The translations under genes and the position numbers were made by a program. Positions 1 through 7,554 of a DNA stretch of 64,000 bases are shown here, piece by piece; positions within the stretch are counted from its first letter, which is position 1; the number at the start of each line of letters is the position of its first letter. The DNA is from Bradyrhizobium glycinis (lineage in GTDB: Bacteria; Pseudomonadota; Alphaproteobacteria; Rhizobiales; Xanthobacteraceae), in contig NZ_JACCHQ010000020.1 in the NCBI RefSeq assembly GCF_016031655.1, positions 85,102-149,101 on the forward strand. The letters run 5' to 3'. The notes under the pieces were generated by a model that was not told the DNA's origin, did not search any database, and saw only the letters and a program-made list of their open reading frames with translations.

Positions 1-1
1 C

Positions 2-172
2 GCTGTGTCCATCGAGCACCTCTCAGGGCTCAAGTGTCTGCGCTTCAACAATGCGAACGGGCATGCGGTCACTCCTTATGGGATCGAGGTCATGACCACC
101 GCTCCAAGCCGAAAGGCGGGTGCCGTAATCAGTGATTTGCCAAGCCTCTCAGGGGCGGTTTTCGCGCCCTGA
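2..172 (+). CDS. C-terminal end of an unidentified protein (cut by window edge)
   Basis: One frame is open from the first base of the window to a TGA at 170-172, giving 56 residues that end GAVFAP. The composition is ordinary for a protein but I recognise no domain, and the start lies outside the window. It could also be a chance open frame. Confidence 0.35.
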   Translation, partial: AVSIEHLSGLKCLRFNNANGHAVTPYGIEVMTTAPSRKAGAVISDLPSLSGAVFAP

Positions 173-285
173 GATTGAGCTAACCTTCAGGCAAAGTCTG
201 ACGATTGCCTGAGCGATATCAGCCTGCAGTCCCAACGCGCAGAACCGCGCGAAAATGGGCATTGAGGAGTGCTTGAGCCAAAGCT

Positions 286-645
286 ATGGAGCATCTTGCT
301 AGTCCAGATCCTGTTCGTCCCGGAGCTGAGCGCCGCCTGCGTAATTTACAGCGACGTTTTTTCGCGGCATCTGCGCGCCGTGATCGCACCATCAAGGTGC
401 GGTGGGCCGTTGCCGCATTGAGCGCCATCGCTATCCTTTTGGTTGTCTATCCGGCTATTTGGCTCCTTGTTTCGAGCCCCTGGCCGGTTACGACAACGCT
501 TCGACATATCGGGTCCGCCCCGAATTGCCCTTTTGCCAGGTTGGTCGGCTTGGCACCTGCGAGGCGAGGCCAGCCCGGCTATTGGCGACATCATGATCGC
601 GACGGCGATGGAATTGCGTGCGAACCGTGGCCGTCGAGGTTGTGA
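286..645 (+). CDS. Membrane-anchored Excalibur calcium-binding domain protein
   Basis: The 119-residue product has a basic N-terminus, one membrane segment (about residues 41-63) and a C-terminal Excalibur-type domain. That domain is seen as a Cys-containing NCPFA stretch followed by HHDRDGDGIACEPW, the DxDxDGxxCE calcium-binding signature of the family. Excalibur domains are extracytoplasmic and often accompany surface nucleases, but no nuclease is adjacent here. The ATG at 286 opens the frame and no better start is apparent. Confidence 0.7.
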   Translation: MEHLASPDPVRPGAERRLRNLQRRFFAASARRDRTIKVRWAVAALSAIAILLVVYPAIWLLVSSPWPVTTTLRHIGSAPNCPFARLVGLAPARRGQPGYWRHHDRDGDGIACEPWPSRL

Positions 646-689
646 GGCAGAAAGCTTAGCCGCGAACATATCTAAAGGCGAAGTTTTAC

Positions 690-908
690 TTACCGAACGT
701 CGCAGACGTCTAAGTCCCTCATCTCAGACTCGGTCGGCGTGTGGAATTTTCGTTGGGCGAAGAGCCGGTTGACGAACTCTACGCAGCTTTCGCCGGTAGA
801 CGGCCCCTTGATCCGCGGCTTGTAGTCAATGAGCCAAAGGAACAGGAACATGCTACCCCACACCAGGACGGCAATGCCAAGCGCCTTCCATGTTTCGCTT
901 GATCGCAT
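690..908 (-). CDS. Small single-pass membrane protein, unknown function
   Basis: From the ATG at 908 the frame encodes 72 residues: a short polar N-terminus, a hydrophobic segment (GIAVLVWGSMFLFLWLI) and a charged tail with two cysteines. The frame opens further upstream to 1016, but that extension overlaps the DUF4411 gene and looks non-coding. No family is recognised. Confidence 0.45.
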   Translation of the reverse strand: MRSSETWKALGIAVLVWGSMFLFLWLIDYKPRIKGPSTGESCVEFVNRLFAQRKFHTPTESEMRDLDVCDVR

Positions 909-967
909 CACATTGGCTTCCGGGGCTTCACCACGGCGTTGAACGCCTCTTAGACTGCTCCGGGTCG

Positions 968-1423
968 TCATGTGAAGACGCCGATCTCGGCGAAGAATTC
1001 CGGGCCACTGATGCACCTGACCTGGATACTTTGCTGTCGGCAGACATAGGGAATTTTTCGCGTGCTGGTTTTGCGTTCATCAGTAATCACCGTCCACCCA
1101 AGCACCTTTCCCGCTGCAATAAGCCAAGGGTCCGCCGGATCAGGATTTCTGCTGCCCGATTGATCGAACAGAAATTCAAAATCCTCCGCGATCTGGCCAG
1201 CCATCGAGGCTATCGCAGGGCTGTGCTGATCCTCGATGAGGAACTGCTTTTTGACCGGCTTAAACTGCTCCTGAAGGTGCGGCCATCTCCTTAGCTCGTC
1301 GAAGACCTGCTCTACCGTCTTAAGTGTCCCGATGCCTACAAGTTGCTTTAGTCCAGCTAGCACGGCGTCGCAGTGCGATACACCGTCAAGATGTGCTATC
1401 GCATCGCAATCAATGAGGTACAC
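968..1423 (-). CDS. DUF4411 PIN-like protein, probable toxin
   Basis: The 151-residue protein begins MYLIDCDAI and ends with the DUF4411 pattern: an acidic cluster (DPADPWLIAAGKVLG), VITDERKTSTRKIPYVC and a final VRC strand. DUF4411 is a PIN-like nuclease fold in which scattered Asp/Glu residues bind metal. The start lies 14 bp inside the end of the upstream XRE-ImmA gene, which suggests translational coupling. This gene order is commonly read as a toxin-antitoxin-like pair, with this protein as the presumed RNase toxin. The family call rests on pattern memory; toxicity is inferred. Confidence 0.72.
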   Translation of the reverse strand: MYLIDCDAIAHLDGVSHCDAVLAGLKQLVGIGTLKTVEQVFDELRRWPHLQEQFKPVKKQFLIEDQHSPAIASMAGQIAEDFEFLFDQSGSRNPDPADPWLIAAGKVLGWTVITDERKTSTRKIPYVCRQQSIQVRCISGPEFFAEIGVFT

Positions 1424-2570
1424 CGCCGCCTACCGCCCCGGCAAATTCAAATCGCTTGTCAGCCTGCTCTCTGACTTGCTCAAAATGCTGGGGAGCCAGC
1501 TGCACCATTTCAGCTGCTTCAGCCGTCGGAATATCCCCGCGTGCCTGCGCATTTAGCACGGCCAACGCGTATCTGTTCCCCATCTCAAATGCGTTTGTAG
1601 AAACGTAATTGCCGCCCTTGCTTTTGGCTTTGCTGGTCTTGTCTTGGCCCGCGACAATACGGCTGTAATATCCGCGGGGCGCAACGCCGAGTTCCTCAAG
1701 TCGCAGCGCCAAGGCCTGCTGACTTACCTTCAGTTGTCGCGCCCATTCCCTTAGGTCGTGCCGGGACCATTCTACCGGCGCGGTGGGCCAGTATGGCAAC
1801 ACGGCTCGCAATGCAGCGCGCGGAATCAGGAAGGCCGCAGCAAACTTGTTGCAGAAAGCTTCCACAGGGTTTTCGCGGTTCTGATCCGAGATACCAGGTT
1901 CGCGCAACAGCAAATGGCAATATTCGTGGATCAGCGTGAAGGTCTTAGTCGGATCAAATTCATCGGCCTTGCTGATCATGATAATCGGTGTGTTTTGATC
2001 GTCGTAAAGCGCAAAGCCCTTGCATTCTTCCACGTCGAATTTTTGTAGAAGTACAAAGCATCCGGTCCGTTCTATGAGCGCGCGCCAGTTGTTGAAGGCG
2101 TCCTTGGCTGGCCATGCCATCTGATTTATGACAGGAATACCAAGCCTTTCTCTCTCGCGCTCGCCAGCTTCCGCGGCATCCTCACCCCGGGTTAGATGCG
2201 GAAGTATAGGCGTCGTTGGCCCGATACCGCTTTCAACCAGCTCCATTACGTTCGCCGCGATGGTGCGAGCGTAGTCGATTGCGAAGCGCGTCTGCAGGCC
2301 AATCCGCGCTCCTCGTCCCTCAATGGATCTAAAGTCGCGCGGCATCGGCTGCAGATTAGGACGCGTGCGCCGCAATAGCGTCGCCTGCGGGATGCGCAGC
2401 GCATTGGAAATTTTCCGAAACATCGTCAGATGTAACGGCTTGCCACCTTGTTCTAATTGTTGGAGCTCTGCGGCGGTGATGCCAAGCAGTGTAGCGGCCT
2501 CCTGCAGTTTAAGGCCTCGATGCTCCCGTGCCCATGTAATCAAATCGGGCCTGACAGGCATTACCGTCAT
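1410..2570 (-). CDS. XRE-HTH / ImmA-IrrE metallopeptidase fusion, probable antitoxin-regulator
   Basis: The 386-residue protein has an N-terminal XRE helix-turn-helix (about residues 12-60: AREHRGL, LQEAATLLGI, ELQQLEQGGK). A DUF955/ImmA-IrrE peptidase domain follows with the zinc motif HEYCH at 215-219 and a downstream acidic ligand near residue 237 (VEAFCNKFAAAFLIP). ImmA-type peptidases cleave phage or island repressors, and XRE-ImmA fusions often pair with small PIN-like toxins, as here. The upstream region holds inverted and direct repeats suited to autoregulation. Confidence 0.85.
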   Translation of the reverse strand: MTVMPVRPDLITWAREHRGLKLQEAATLLGITAAELQQLEQGGKPLHLTMFRKISNALRIPQATLLRRTRPNLQPMPRDFRSIEGRGARIGLQTRFAIDYARTIAANVMELVESGIGPTTPILPHLTRGEDAAEAGERERERLGIPVINQMAWPAKDAFNNWRALIERTGCFVLLQKFDVEECKGFALYDDQNTPIIMISKADEFDPTKTFTLIHEYCHLLLREPGISDQNRENPVEAFCNKFAAAFLIPRAALRAVLPYWPTAPVEWSRHDLREWARQLKVSQQALALRLEELGVAPRGYYSRIVAGQDKTSKAKSKGGNYVSTNAFEMGNRYALAVLNAQARGDIPTAEAAEMVQLAPQHFEQVREQADKRFEFAGAVGGGVPH

Positions 2571-2592
2571 GCTGACGAGTCCAAGTAGGTTA

Positions 2593-2722
2593 GGCGTTTA
2601 CCAGCCATACCTCTGATAGCATGCTTGGCGCAATGCACGTCGTCAACTCCCAACTTCTACCGGTTGTTTTGTCTAACTAAATACCGGTTTAGATGCTTCT
2701 TATCGACGTGCTGGTAAACGCC
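2593..2722. promoter_or_regulatory. Repeat-rich upstream region of the XRE-ImmA gene, candidate operators
   Basis: A perfect 13-bp inverted repeat has arms GGCGTTTACCAGC at 2593-2605 and GCTGGTAAACGCC at 2710-2722. Between them lie two copies of TACCGGTT (2658-2665 and 2682-2689, 24 bp apart) with a palindromic ACCGGT core. The spacing and position just upstream of the minus-strand start at 2570 suggest binding sites for the HTH regulator. Binding is inferred. Confidence 0.5.
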
Positions 2723-2895
2723 AACGAGGCCGCGCGTCAAAACAGAAAGGAAGCCTAGTATAGCCTCGGTGCGGTTCCATTCGTACTTAGAATGACCAAC
2801 AGCCTCATGAGTCGCAACTGGCGCGTGCTTATACTTAGGCGGGATCGGTCTCGCGAGTGTCCGCCTCCAAACGTGGTAGAGATCCGATGCCTACA

Positions 2896-3156
2896 CTTTA
2901 AAACGGTCCAGCCTGACGTGTACCCAGACGTTACCGCGCCGACAAAAGCAAAAGCGCCGAAGTTAGCCATGAATATATTGGCAGTCTGCCCCGTTGGGCC
3001 GACAAGGCCGCTGCCGAAGGTCGCGAAGGGGAACATTGAAGTCCCGGCCGTAAAGGTGAAGCCACCGCCCGAAGTCGGATTGGTCGGGTCATGACCGGCA
3101 ATACCGTCCCAATTGCCGGACCACGACTTAGACCCCATATTCTGAATTGTGGTTTC
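2896..3156 (-). pseudogene. Remnant of a SPRY-like phage structural gene
   Basis: About 87 codons read GNWDGIAGHDPTNP, then a Gly/Thr-rich stretch, then MANFGAFAFVGAV and SGYTSGW. The ANFGA.AFV...PSG ending is typical of SPRY-like domains in phage tail or virion proteins. No start codon or RBS is evident, and the conserved part lacks the N-terminal half of such proteins. The same ending recurs at 44676-44756, next to the same cassette, so both are probably decayed copies of one ancestral gene. Confidence 0.5.
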
Positions 3157-3229
3157 GCGTATTTTGGCCCGGAACCGGTTCGAGGCCCCCACAGGCCGAG
3201 AGATTTGACCCACCCCACCCCAGCCTGCC

Positions 3230-3448
3230 TCACCACACTCGCAGAACATCGACCACTTTGCCGTCATCATTGACGACGAACTCAGCTCGATCACCGATGT
3301 GCATCCTGAATTGTCCCCGCCATTCCGGCAGTCGCTTGGCCGCACCGAGATCGCGCGCATCAATCTTGACGGTACGTTCATCGTCGAGTTGAGCGATGCC
3401 GCGGTGCCTGCGAGTGTCCCATCCATGAACCAAGCCGGTGATTACCAT
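3230..3448 (-). CDS. Small cold-shock-like (OB-fold) protein of the prohead-protease cassette, copy 1
   Basis: The 72-residue protein starts at the ATG at 3448, which overlaps the protease stop (ATGGTAA). It reads GLVHGWDTRRHRGIAQLDD, then FRMHIGDRAEFVV, then DVLRVW, resembling a cold-shock domain (GxVxWF...GF, followed by G..V.F and a terminal V strand). The aromatic RNP residues are poorly kept. The relative at 45609-45830 is clearly homologous but much more diverged than the protease itself. Function is unknown; nucleic-acid binding is possible. Confidence 0.6.
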   Translation of the reverse strand: MVITGLVHGWDTRRHRGIAQLDDERTVKIDARDLGAAKRLPEWRGQFRMHIGDRAEFVVNDDGKVVDVLRVW

Positions 3449-3954
3449 TTCAGGATTCCTCGCTTCCGCTGCGCTTCTCGGATTCGCCGGAGCGCGGCCT
3501 CGCCGTTGGTACTCGCCCGGCTGATCTGAGCTGATGTGTCCTTGCCGTAAGCCCCCCAAAGAACCAAGCTGATCTCGTAGAGCTTCGCCTCGGTGATAAG
3601 GCGCTTCGGTAAATCGGAACTGTCGTCCCATTCCTCAACAACGGGGGTGAATGAAACGCTTACCTCGTTGACCGTGCCGTTGCCGACCGTCGCTAATGCT
3701 TCTTGTCCCAACGGTGCATCAGGATTCGGCGTTAGCTCGTAATAGAGGCCGGCATTTGTCGACCGGAGGGAAAGCGTCCGGTTAAGAATTCTTCCCAGCG
3801 GTCTTGAAGGATCATGACTCCACAGCGCGGCGACATCAGGATTCTGCGCAAGATGCTTGTCGAATGCTCCGCGCGCAAAGCGTTCCTCAAAGAGTCCCGC
3901 GATGATCGCCGGCCGGTTCCAGGAAATGGCGAATCCAGAGATTTTATCTGCCAC
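3442..3954 (-). CDS. HK97-family phage prohead protease, copy 1
   Basis: The 170-residue protein (GTG start at 3954) has the HK97 prohead protease layout: ISGFAISWN at the start, HDPSRPLGR with the expected catalytic His47, VNEVSVSF with the candidate Ser at 99/101, and EAKLYEISLVLWGAYGKD. These proteases cleave the capsid scaffold during head maturation and normally sit between portal and major capsid genes. Neither is present. The copy at 45827-46336 differs at about 17 of 169 aligned positions by eye. All neighbours overlap by a few bases, so the cassette is one tight operon. Confidence 0.88.
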   Translation of the reverse strand: MADKISGFAISWNRPAIIAGLFEERFARGAFDKHLAQNPDVAALWSHDPSRPLGRILNRTLSLRSTNAGLYYELTPNPDAPLGQEALATVGNGTVNEVSVSFTPVVEEWDDSSDLPKRLITEAKLYEISLVLWGAYGKDTSAQISRASTNGEAALRRIREAQRKRGILKW

Positions 3955-4123
3955 GCTGCGCCGCTCGCATTCGCTTCTCGCGCTTTTCCTGCATGATCTT
4001 GCGTGCGATCACAGCAGGCGAGTCCGAGCATTCGCAGTACCTACTCTCGCCCGGAAGCTTGACGCTGCGGCGGACAGGCTTTCGATCGGCGACGTCGGAG
4101 GTGCGTTCTGATCCTTTAGACAT
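3944..4123 (-). CDS. 59-aa basic protein of the prohead-protease cassette, copy 1
   Basis: Starting at the ATG at 4123 and ending with TAA at 3944-3946, this short frame encodes MSKGSERTSDVADRKPVRRS and then a Lys/Arg-rich helix (RKIMQEKREKRM). It overlaps the gene before it by 8 bp and the protease start after it by 11 bp. A 59-residue homologue lies at the same place in the second cassette (46329-46508). That paired conservation and coupling is why I call it real. Function is unknown. Confidence 0.7.
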   Translation of the reverse strand: MSKGSERTSDVADRKPVRRSVKLPGESRYCECSDSPAVIARKIMQEKREKRMRAAQRGR

Positions 4124-4697
4124 TATGCGCCTCCTTCACTTCACGAAGGAACTGGCTCACGCGACCATCGCGCCGATCGCCCATGAAAAACGGATGAACC
4201 GGCCGCAAATAGTCCTTTCGAACGTCTTCGGCGTCGAGCTGGTCCAGAAGCGCGTCATGGCTCTCGCGAGCCGCTTCAAGAGCACGCGCGGCGGCGCACA
4301 ATTCGGCCAAACGGCGCCTGTATTCCGGCAGCACAGCGCTGCAAACGAGCTTGCTGGCCGCGTCGCGTGCCTCATCGGTGCGCCTGCGCAAGATCTCTTG
4401 CGCCGCCTCAATGTCGGCCATCCCGGACGCAACTTCACGCAGCTTTTTAGACAGGCCGGCGACGCTTGCTTCGGTTTCATCGCCCAGCAATTCTGCCACG
4501 GCGAGCGAAGGGTGCTTTCCGCCCGCCGCTTTGGCCACTTCGATTTCCCGACGAAGCAGGCCGCGCTCAGTGTTTAACTCGCCATAGCGGGTCTGCAGTT
4601 CAGCCTGTTTCGTTAGAAGGCTAGCGTGTTCGGGGCTGGCCTCGCTCAGAGAGGGCACGCGGTATTCGTCGGCCGGTTTCTTTCTAAGCGGAGCCAT
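4116..4697 (-). CDS. Coiled-coil protein of the prohead-protease cassette, copy 1
   Basis: The 194-residue product from the ATG at 4697 (TGATG overlap with the preceding stop) is mostly helical, with long heptad-like stretches (LLTKQAELQTRYGELNTERG, then EAAQEILRRRTDEARDAA), and ends GDRRDGRVSQFLREVKEAHNV. The frame continues upstream to 4865, but the paralogue at 46501-47082 supports this start. The heptads and its place before the protease would fit a scaffold-like or structural role, which is speculation. Confidence 0.7.
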   Translation of the reverse strand: MAPLRKKPADEYRVPSLSEASPEHASLLTKQAELQTRYGELNTERGLLRREIEVAKAAGGKHPSLAVAELLGDETEASVAGLSKKLREVASGMADIEAAQEILRRRTDEARDAASKLVCSAVLPEYRRRLAELCAAARALEAARESHDALLDQLDAEDVRKDYLRPVHPFFMGDRRDGRVSQFLREVKEAHNV

Positions 4698-5233
4698 CAG
4701 GCTTGAGCCTTTCCAAATAGTGTGTCGAGAATATCGGCAACGGCAGCAACCGGAATCGTGGTCGCTGTTCGGTGCCCGTCGTGAGCCCAGTGCCCTGCGT
4801 TCGAGCCCGACTGACGAAAGCGCACGACCTTGCCGCCTGGCGGCTCGATTACGATCTCCGGCCAAGACCGGACGAAGTTAAGGAACGAATGCCGCGCCTG
4901 TGCATCGCCGCGGCGAGCCATCTCGACTTCAACCGCGATGGCGTCGCACGCATTCCGAGGTACGGACTGGGGAGCATCGCTCTCGATATGCGCGCCGATC
5001 GGTGTCAGCGCCCCGTAGGTCTCGACGGACGTTTCTGCCTGGCGGAGTTTCGGCGAAGTCGCCACGGCCATGATCAGGCGCAGAACGTCATCCTCGCTCA
5101 GGTCGGGAGACCGTGCAGGACCACCTGATGGGATTTTACCCGCTTCGCTCAGCCGGCGGGCTACGTGCTTGACTCGTGCGGGGTCGAATCCAAGGGAGTC
5201 GACCGCGGCGAGGACGTCGGCGAGTTTCGCCAC
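4697..5233 (-). CDS. HTH-like first gene of the prohead-protease cassette, copy 1
   Basis: The 178-residue protein has an N-terminal segment like that of many alphaproteobacterial prophage proteins: VKHVARRLSEAGKIPSGG followed by LSEDDVLRLIMAVATS, which reads as a winged-helix/HTH. Its C-terminal half carries SWPEIVIEPPGGKVVRFR and GHWAHDGHRTATTI. The equivalent at 47086-47613 keeps the domain order but shares only a minority of residues. It leads the operon, so a regulatory or DNA-recognition role is plausible but unproven. Confidence 0.65.
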   Translation of the reverse strand: MAKLADVLAAVDSLGFDPARVKHVARRLSEAGKIPSGGPARSPDLSEDDVLRLIMAVATSPKLRQAETSVETYGALTPIGAHIESDAPQSVPRNACDAIAVEVEMARRGDAQARHSFLNFVRSWPEIVIEPPGGKVVRFRQSGSNAGHWAHDGHRTATTIPVAAVADILDTLFGKAQA

Positions 5234-5280
5234 GTTTACTTCTCCTCAGTGGAAAGTGTCGATTGATTGGTTATGGGAAT

Positions 5281-5340
5281 AAGCCGCTCTGCGGCTTCAC
5301 GGCCAAAGGCCGGTAAAAGGGCCGCCGACCTCAGCCGGCG
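5281..5340 (-). promoter_or_regulatory. Structured leader upstream of cassette copy 1
   Basis: Three short inverted repeats lie just upstream of the cassette: AAGCCGC/GCGGCTT (5281-5297), GGCC-AAA-GGCC (5301-5311) and CGCCG/CGGCG (5323-5340). The same order occurs upstream of the second cassette at 47662-47722. There the last stem is a canonical tRNA T-arm, and the intervening words (CTTTT, CGGCC) match. Keeping the stems while their sequence drifts suggests an RNA structure or terminator. Confidence 0.5.
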
Positions 5341-5615
5341 TTAAGTGCACAACACGTCGGGGCAGAAATCTGCCGCTAAGGACTAAAGAGATTGAGCGCC
5401 TTGGGAGCGTACATGACGGTGGCTGTGTTGATCGTGAGGACCGACGTCGCGCCAGCCATACAATTTAGGATCGAATGTGAACTAGATTACATCTGCGGCC
5501 CTGTAGGAGGAGTAGTCTTGCAATTAGATGTCTCGCTTCCCATCGCCGAGGTGCGTTGCGGGTTTCCGGACGTCAAATCGCAGCGAGCATCTGTCAATCA
5601 AAGGGAGGACAGATC
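5341..5615. other. Intergenic region between divergent cassette and peptide genes
   Basis: No convincing gene is seen. An open frame at 5392-5619 on the plus strand lacks a ribosome site and resembles nothing. Promoters for the minus-strand cassette and for the small peptide at 5616 should lie here, but I see no clear boxes. Confidence 0.3.
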
Positions 5616-5726
5616 ATGAAGTTCGCAGCATTCCTCTTTATCTTCACTCTCGCCGCGCTTGCGACTGCTCCTGCAGGTTCGGCGTACGCATGCGCACGCC
5701 CTTGTGGCAATTATTGTTGCGGGTAA
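5616..5726 (+). CDS. 36-aa secreted Cys-rich peptide
   Basis: An AAGGGAGG ribosome site (5601-5608) precedes an ATG. The frame encodes a textbook signal peptide (KFAAFLFIFTLAALATAPAG, cleavage after SAYA) and a very short mature part, CARPCGNYCCG, with four cysteines in 11 residues. It is followed after 16 bp by another gene with its own RBS. The mature peptide may be disulfide-bonded. It resembles small lysis, entry-exclusion or bacteriocin-like peptides only in style, and no family is recognised. Confidence 0.6.
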   Translation: MKFAAFLFIFTLAALATAPAGSAYACARPCGNYCCG

Positions 5727-5742
5727 TCGGCGGAGGATTCCA

Positions 5743-6525
5743 ATGCGCCCATTGGCAAAATGGGGGGCATTAGTGGCAATCGTGAGCATCGCACCGCTAG
5801 CATTCGTGGCTGCGATTTATCTACACAAGCCCCCGAATAGACTCAATGAAGCAATCTCCGCTATCGGCTTTCACCCGATAACGCCACCTATGCTTTTGCG
5901 CGCTCCTGGCTCAATCTATCATGTCTCTGCAAACGGCCAAGATTACGACATGCTGTGCGAAGTTTCGCCGGACCGACTAGTTGGCGTGACTCGTAGCTCA
6001 GCTTCAACCACCCAAGTCACTTCCGAATTACGAAGGGCTCAGTATGCGCTTGACTCGAAAATTGTGCATTCGATTCAGTCGCGGACCGATGCGCAGTTGG
6101 CAGAATCTCTAAGACTCGAACTCGATGACGTGCAAGTGTTGGAAATCTCGCTTGAGGAGCTAGCGATCATCGCAGACGAGCTGTTCCAGCGAGAGTCTTG
6201 TGATCGGGAAGTGAGGCGGTATCTAGAAAATGGGGAATACGTTTGCCAAGGACAGCGAGTTCTCAAGGCTTCAACAAGATACGTTGCAGCTTACGACAAT
6301 ACAGCGGCAGGTTCCGTGGAGCATACGACAGACTTGATAAGAAATCATTTTGACCCGACTGTTAGTGTACAGGGCGGTCAGAGTGTCTCTGGAGCGAACC
6401 TTTATTTTGGAATGAGACTAGCACCGCGGTGTTTAGCCTTTAGAGATGCCAAAAGGCAGCCGCGCCCGCCTCTCTCTCTCTGGAATCGACTAGTCAATCA
6501 CTTTCCTTCACTAGAGTTCCTTTGA
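5743..6525 (+). CDS. Membrane-anchored protein of unknown function
   Basis: The start at 5743 has a GGAGG site nearby, while the longer frame from 5659 would overlap the peptide gene. The 260-residue product has an N-terminal membrane segment (ALVAIVSIAPLAFVAAIYL) and a soluble, probably periplasmic part with acidic helices (LRLELDDVQVLEISLEELAI) and four cysteines. No domain is recognised. Codon usage looks less GC-biased than the core genes, consistent with mobile-region cargo. Confidence 0.6.
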   Translation: MRPLAKWGALVAIVSIAPLAFVAAIYLHKPPNRLNEAISAIGFHPITPPMLLRAPGSIYHVSANGQDYDMLCEVSPDRLVGVTRSSASTTQVTSELRRAQYALDSKIVHSIQSRTDAQLAESLRLELDDVQVLEISLEELAIIADELFQRESCDREVRRYLENGEYVCQGQRVLKASTRYVAAYDNTAAGSVEHTTDLIRNHFDPTVSVQGGQSVSGANLYFGMRLAPRCLAFRDAKRQPRPPLSLWNRLVNHFPSLEFL

Positions 6526-6712
6526 GTATCGCACGGGTGCGGAGCCGGACTGATTGTTCACGCGGGAGATGACTAACTTGTTGCAGCGTCGGTGACCACG
6601 TAGCTGCGGTCTTTGGGGCCGACGCCCCCGCGTCTTATTTGGCCAAGGCCGACGTGCGTCCTTATCGGTTTGACGTTCACGTTTCGGAATGAAATCAGGA
6701 GCGAGAGTGCGC

Positions 6713-7417
6713 CTAAGCAGCCGCCCTCTCGCCCTCAATAACGGCCGCATTCAGCGCAGCAACCGCAGCCCGAACTTCTTTGGCCGCCATGCGCGTTGCA
6801 TATTGGCCAGCGAAGCCCAGATCTTCGCCGATCTCCACCAAGGTGCTGTCGCCCGCCGCCATGTCCAAGATCTTGGTCGCCTTGTGGCCAACCCGGGCCC
6901 GCAAACGTTCCAGATCCATGGACCGAGCCAGCTCGGCCTGAGCATCCGGTACATCGGCATCCCAACTCTCAGTGTCGGCTTTCTCACTCTTGCGCGTTCG
7001 CACCTCGCCGAACTCCGCATCGGGGCTTACCCAAGCGTGTCCGTTCCAGACCCTCACGAGCCGATTACCCACCCACCGCGTCCGATTGTTGTTGAAGGCC
7101 CAGACCAACTGTCTCGCGCCGACGTCTACTAACTCGCGGTCCACACTAGGTGCGAACAATTGCTCGCCGGCCTCGGTCTCCTCCTGATCCGGTTCGTTAT
7201 CGTTCGCAGCGACGCGCGGCGGCTCATTGAGGGTGCGCCATAGCCGGAGGCCTATGAAGGTCGCTTCATCCTTCTCGCGCTTGCACCAAGTAATGCAGGG
7301 CGGCTGAGCGTGGTGAGCGGCGTGGGTGGCCGGCGCGGTAGCTAGCCAGGCGCGGCGGGCTGCAAGGTCGGTGAAACTGTCGGCCGCGACGGGGCCGTTG
7401 TCGTTGGCAGGGATCAT
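6713..7417 (-). CDS. Island protein with C-terminal HTH-like region and ANDN motifs
   Basis: The 234-residue protein has two copies of a short motif common in rhizobial mobile elements (IPANDNGP near the start and VAANDNEP in the middle). A central part follows, and then a C-terminal segment (HKATKILDMAAGDSTLVEIG) like a sigma-70 region-4-type HTH. It is the last of a minus-strand series that includes the replication-like gene at 7555-8723. A DNA-binding function is inferred. Confidence 0.6.
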   Translation of the reverse strand: MIPANDNGPVAADSFTDLAARRAWLATAPATHAAHHAQPPCITWCKREKDEATFIGLRLWRTLNEPPRVAANDNEPDQEETEAGEQLFAPSVDRELVDVGARQLVWAFNNNRTRWVGNRLVRVWNGHAWVSPDAEFGEVRTRKSEKADTESWDADVPDAQAELARSMDLERLRARVGHKATKILDMAAGDSTLVEIGEDLGFAGQYATRMAAKEVRAAVAALNAAVIEGERAAA

Positions 7418-7554
7418 GTGTGCTCCGTGATGTGCTGTTCGGCCCTCTTCTGGAGCCTTTGTGATGATCTGAAAACTTGCGGGATTTGGCGTGCAACTGG
7501 GCGGCCGGTGTTAGTTGGCGGAGTTGCCGGGGATTGCGGTGACCCCTCGCCCAG

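Larger units (their letters stand above)
3442..4697 (-). repeat. 1,256-bp segment duplicated at 45827-47082
   Basis: From the start of the coiled-coil gene to the end of the prohead protease, the two cassettes are collinear and exactly the same length (1,256 bp). Long stretches are nearly identical at DNA level, for example around 4500-4610 versus 46870-46980. The flanking genes are much more diverged, so the block looks recently exchanged or duplicated. Confidence 0.85.
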
